From assembly GCF_021018805.1 (NCBI RefSeq), contig NC_086258.1, positions 17,794,192 to 17,858,191 on the forward strand: DNA of 64,000 nt, in the 5' to 3' direction. Below, piece after piece: positions 60,205 to 64,000 of this stretch. Made by a program: the position numbers and the translations under genes. Source of the stretch: Prinia subflava. Its lineage: Eukaryota > Chordata > Aves > Passeriformes > Cisticolidae. The notes below the pieces were generated by a model. That model was not told the DNA's origin, did no database searches, and saw only the letters and a program-made list of their open reading frames with translations. Numbering within the stretch: the stretch's first letter is position 1; every line of letters begins with the position of its first letter.

Positions 60205-60545
60205 GCAACTTTAATTCTCACTTTGAGAGAGTATACTTTGTTTTGGTGGAAAAGGCTTTATTGTTTTGGTAAAGATTGGAATTATTTATTGTCTTGGCTT
60301 TGCAATGAACTTAAGGAAGAAGGAAAAGCCTGAAAGTTTCAGGTAATGATGTTTCCTCAAATAGATCCTTTTAGCAAAAAAATCAAAAGACCTTGTTAGG
60401 GTTCTACAGATTTCCTGTCAAATCCTCTTTCTCCTGCTGGTGATGCTGGGTGGGTTGGTTTGTGGGTCAGGTCTGCCCTGTGGGCGAAGCTGGGTGTGAG
60501 GGGCTGGTGTTTGCTGAAGGAACTCAGCTCCTCCTGCATGGGAGT
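60205..60545 (+). repeat. Duplicated non-coding segment, copy upstream of gene B
   Basis: Partner of 49,462-49,800, same orientation. It lies about 0.6-0.9 kb upstream of gene B's first coding exon, whereas the other copy is about 2.2 kb from gene A's. The two copies are clearly diverged with small gaps, so the duplication is not recent. Confidence 0.8.
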
Positions 60546-61135
60546 TATTCACATTGTCATTGCCAAGATGCAGATCCAATCTGCTGATCTGTGTGCGGGG
60601 TTTGTACAATAATTGAGGGTTTTCCTGAAGTAGTGGAGCATCTCTCATCTCCTTTCTCCTTACAAAGCCAAGACTTCTGCATCTGCAGCCACCAATCTAA
60701 GCCTGTGGGAGTCTTGGCAATCTGAACTGATGCTACCAAGCCCCTGCATTTGCAGGGAGGCCACAACTGGGGAAAACTGCCTGACTTTGGAACTGGGAAG
60801 AGCAAATTTGAGCCTCCCTTTTCCCAGTTGTCTTCAGAGGGGAGGTAGGGGCTCCTTGTAGACAACTTTCTCCTAGGGGCCGGGGGTTGCTCAGCAGCAG
60901 GAAATCAGGGGTGGTTTAAGTGTGAAGAACCCCAAGATGCCCCTCCCAGAGAAGTGACTCTTCCCCCTCCATCACATTCATTGTGATACAAAGGCAAAAG
61001 CAAAACTCTGCTGACTTCTTTCAGCAGACAGCTCTCGTAACTGGCAGGCAAAGCTCAACCTGGGGCATATGACTCCTTCCTCAGGACTGTAACTCGTTGG
61101 TCAGATTGAGGGAGCAACTTAAAAGACCTTTGAAA

Positions 61136-64000
61136 ATGCTGTGGATGTTGTGTCTCCCAAATGCATCCCTCCTCCTTCTCCTTCTCCCGTGCCTCCGTGC
61201 CCAGGCTGGTACGTACAACATCGATGCTCTTACTCTGCTTACATTTCAATATTTCAATATTTCCTTTCCTTTTTGCAACCTTTTCTAAACTATGTTTGTC
61301 TTAGACACACAATGCTCTCTACTTAATTTTTCTTCCCTTGCTTCTGATGTAGCTTCTCTCAGGTGTTTCCCATTTGATCTCTCTGTTCCTCACTATTCAT
61401 TGCTCCTTGTTCAGTTGCTTTGGATATTGGGGTCATTGGAGAAATCCAAGGGTCTCATTCTACATTTGCATGCCTTTAGTTCTTAAAATAGATTGGACTT
61501 ACACCTTCTGCAGCCCTCTTCCTGTACTGATGCTGAGAATCTGTATTATCCAGTTATGTGATGTTATTAAATGCCACTTTAAAAAGATTAGTGTGTTTTC
61601 TTCTATTTTCTGACACTTTTTCTTATTTCTAAATTCCTGACTTAGATCTGAAAACAATTATCAGGCTGGGTTTACAGCAGCTTGTATTTTGAGAACCATT
61701 AGGATCATCCAGAGAATCTACGGGGAGAAATAAATTTTCTGTGTGAATGAGGGGAGCCAGTTTTTTGCCAAGGCCTTTGAAGCTTGGGAAGGTGCTGAGT
61801 TTCTCAGATCAAGGGACATGAAAGGCACTACAGGTGCCAGGACAGCCAAGAAATGCCATGTCCAGCATAAGGAGACTCAGATCCATTCTTACAGAGGAGT
61901 TCTGCTGATGGAGGAGTTGGGTTTGAAACCTGCTCTGATATGAACAGACCAAGAGGAACTCTGATATTACAATTTCAACTGCATTTCTTATTTTTAGGTG
62001 GAGGAAATGAACAGTCAACAGAAGTTATCAGTGCTTGGGAAGGAGACTCCATCAGCATAACTTGCCCAATGACTGGTTCACAAAATCAAGTGATGATGTC
62101 CTTGAAAGTTGTCAGACAGAATCTCAAAGTGATAAATTTGCTCAAGGAGAAACCTCCAGTGATCAATCCTGAATTTGCTCATCGCGCTGAGTATTCAAAG
62201 GAAGGGAAGAATCTCAGGATAACCCTGCACAGGTTACAGAAATCTGATTCTGAAATCTACCAGTGCTGGGAGATTGTTAACATCAATGGCCTTGCCAAAG
62301 AGCTGCATGGGAAGACAACCATAGTAGTGGTCAAAGGTACTGTAATTCCACCTTTAATTAAAGGTAAATACAGATCCATATCTTAAATCAAAGACTGAAA
62401 GAAGACACAATGGGAGGGTGAGTCTGACAGAACTTCTGTGTCTGCTCAGGTCATGTATGGATTTGAAGGAATGTGTGGGTTTGCTCCCTGAAACAACAAA
62501 GAAAACATATGAGATAGTATGGTACCAAAAAACCCCCAAACCATCCTAGAAGATTAATTTGTGACTAATTAATTCCAGCTACAGATTTTCACATGAGTCA
62601 TAGGTTACTGCAGCAGTTTAGAAACAGTGAGGTCCCACAGCTCTTTCCAAAACAACCTGTCAAACCTTTTTAAACAACTAGCAGAGCAAAGAAGGGTTTT
62701 TTTTGGTAGCAGTTGTTTTTGCAAATCTCTTTTGTTTTTGCAAATTTGTCTTAAATTAGTTAAATTAAATTAATTAAATTTGGGGACAAATTAGTAATAA
62801 TTGGGAAGCTGGTCTGGAACTGGAATTTGTTAGGCAGGGTCTGCAAGTTGGGCATGAGTGGATAAAGAGTTTTTTCTCCTGTTAGTGAAGAGCTGCTGAA
62901 TGGGCAGAAGTGCTTCTTTTGACAGGTGTTGCTGGTTGGGGCAACAAATTTTCTGTCTTTATTTTTTTTCTTCATTAGAAGAGGGTTGAGTCCACACTAT
63001 TCTTTGGAATTTTATTCCTCCTGTCCTTCCAATGAGACCTTCTAACATGAAACATCTTTCCTAAAGCTTACACTGTTTTCTTCCTTTCCTGTCCCCAAGG
63101 CATGTGAAATCTAATTGATTGCTGATCAGAAATAGTAATTTAAATCCATGAAGGATTATCACCTCCTCCCTTGGGCTTCTCCTTTCAAACTCTTGGCTGT
63201 GTTTTCTCAGAGTAATCATATTTTTTTATTGTGTATTGTCTCTCCAAATTATTTTATTAAATTGCTTTATATCTCTGTTTGATTCTGATCCTCTTCTCTG
63301 AAATGCTTACAAGCTCCTCTTTACAAACATGATAAATTCTGTCCTCACTCCCTTATCCACTTTATCAATAATGTTAAAAGGAACAAGTCCTCAGTGGAAC
63401 TCAGTGGAATGTCTTCCTGGCTGGACAGTGAGTCATTAATGAGCACTCCATTCTCATAGACCATTTTCAGCCTTGATGGGACACACTCTGTGGGATTTGA
63501 TCCAGACCAATAGCCCCCAGATCTCTCTAAGGCTTCATCTCACTTGAGAAAGCAGGCAATGATTTATGGCTCCAGGCCACGCTGATTAGGATGTATTCCC
63601 TTAGAGGAGGTCAGTATTTATAATTTTTTAGGTAGATGCAAACCCTTTACAAACAGCTAAACCTTGGTCAGTCCTACTTTTAGATCCTGAGGCAGGCAGA
63701 TATGCCAGGGTGTACTAAAATATATCCTTCTTCTGAAAGCCTGTGTAAAGCATGTTTAAAAATTCATTTTATTTACATTTCTGTGCTCTGTTCTTTCTGT
63801 CTGTTCTGTGCCCTTGCTCCCCAGTTAAAATGCATTGTGTTGGGCATGTGATAACCAGTAATCTCTCTGTTTTTAGCTAAATCCAGCGGGGCTCTGGAGC
63901 AGTTCCCTCTCTATGCCAACCCTGAGCAAGGCCAGTCTGTCAGCATCACCTGCATGTTGGAAAGCTCTCCTGAAGATGAGGGTTTCTACTTGCTCAGGAC
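61136..64000 (+). CDS. Gene B: CD7-like Ig-domain receptor, 5' part (runs off the window)
   Basis: Exon 1 (61,136-61,208) encodes a signal peptide with a six-leucine core ending LRAQA. Exon 2 (61,998-62,336) encodes a V-type Ig domain: SISITC (Cys47) for the B strand, a basic C-C' region without the usual Trp, then LRITLHRLQKSDSEIYQC (Cys114) for the E-F strands. Exon 3 (63,877 to the window end) starts a second V domain with SVSITC (Cys163) and EGFYLLRT, close to the C strand of CD7, where Tyr-Leu-Arg replaces the canonical Trp. All junctions are phase 1 with GT-AG introns. Mammalian CD7 is a T/NK-cell surface receptor with a single V domain, so two tandem V exons differ from it. The rest of domain 2, any stalk, the membrane segment and tail lie beyond 64,000. 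ATG at 61,145 is an alternative start. Assignment to the CD7 family is by residue pattern, not by search. Confidence 0.7.
62337..63876. other. Intron of gene B, nothing else recognised
   Basis: AT-rich sequence with a TTAAATTAAATTAATTAAATTT-like cluster near 62,756-62,780. The only open frames are short. Confidence 0.5.

Noticed and set aside
1..64000. tRNA, rRNA, CRISPR or bacterial operon features
   Set aside because: None seen. The sequence is vertebrate nuclear DNA.

Overview
The window is vertebrate nuclear DNA, most likely from a songbird (Passeriformes). The evidence is the many CR1 LINE fragments ending in the avian TTCTGTGATTCT-type tail, several solo LTRs of avian ERV type, and short GC-rich introns with GT-AG borders. 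Nothing prokaryotic is present. Coding sequence is sparse, and almost all long open frames are chance frames in GC-rich non-coding DNA.

Layout. 1-24.3 kb: no gene recognised. It holds one CpG-dense block (about 2.68-3.13 kb), a 14-bp minisatellite, CR1 pieces, three solo LTRs and two perfect hairpins. 24.3-33.1 kb: a maestro heat-like repeat (MROH) locus on the + strand. A complete gene model of 19 coding exons (26,058-33,073) predicts 764 residues and is followed by an AATAAA signal. Just upstream lies a damaged partial copy (about 24.3-25.57 kb). Part of it, including two exons, is about 98.5% identical to the intact gene, while the rest has diverged, lost an exon and taken an LTR insertion. 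33.1-49 kb: no gene recognised; LTRs, CR1, tetranucleotide repeats and a perfect 18-bp-arm hairpin.

49.4-64 kb: an immune-receptor-like region. Gene A (51,986-55,681) encodes a signal peptide, a cysteine-rich ectodomain, one transmembrane helix and a short basic tail; I cannot assign it to a family. Gene B (61,136 to beyond the window end) encodes a signal peptide and at least two V-type Ig domains resembling CD7. A roughly 340-bp non-coding segment occurs upstream of both genes (about 49.46 and 60.21 kb), so they may be products of a local duplication or may share upstream elements. A solo LTR with an internal 56-bp tandem repeat sits between them.

All three gene loci are on the + strand. 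The MROH proteins are HEAT-repeat scaffolds of poorly known function, while genes A and B look like cell-surface proteins. Nothing in the sequence links the two groups functionally. Exon borders were read by eye from splice signals, phase continuity and family resemblance; no search or transcript data were available.
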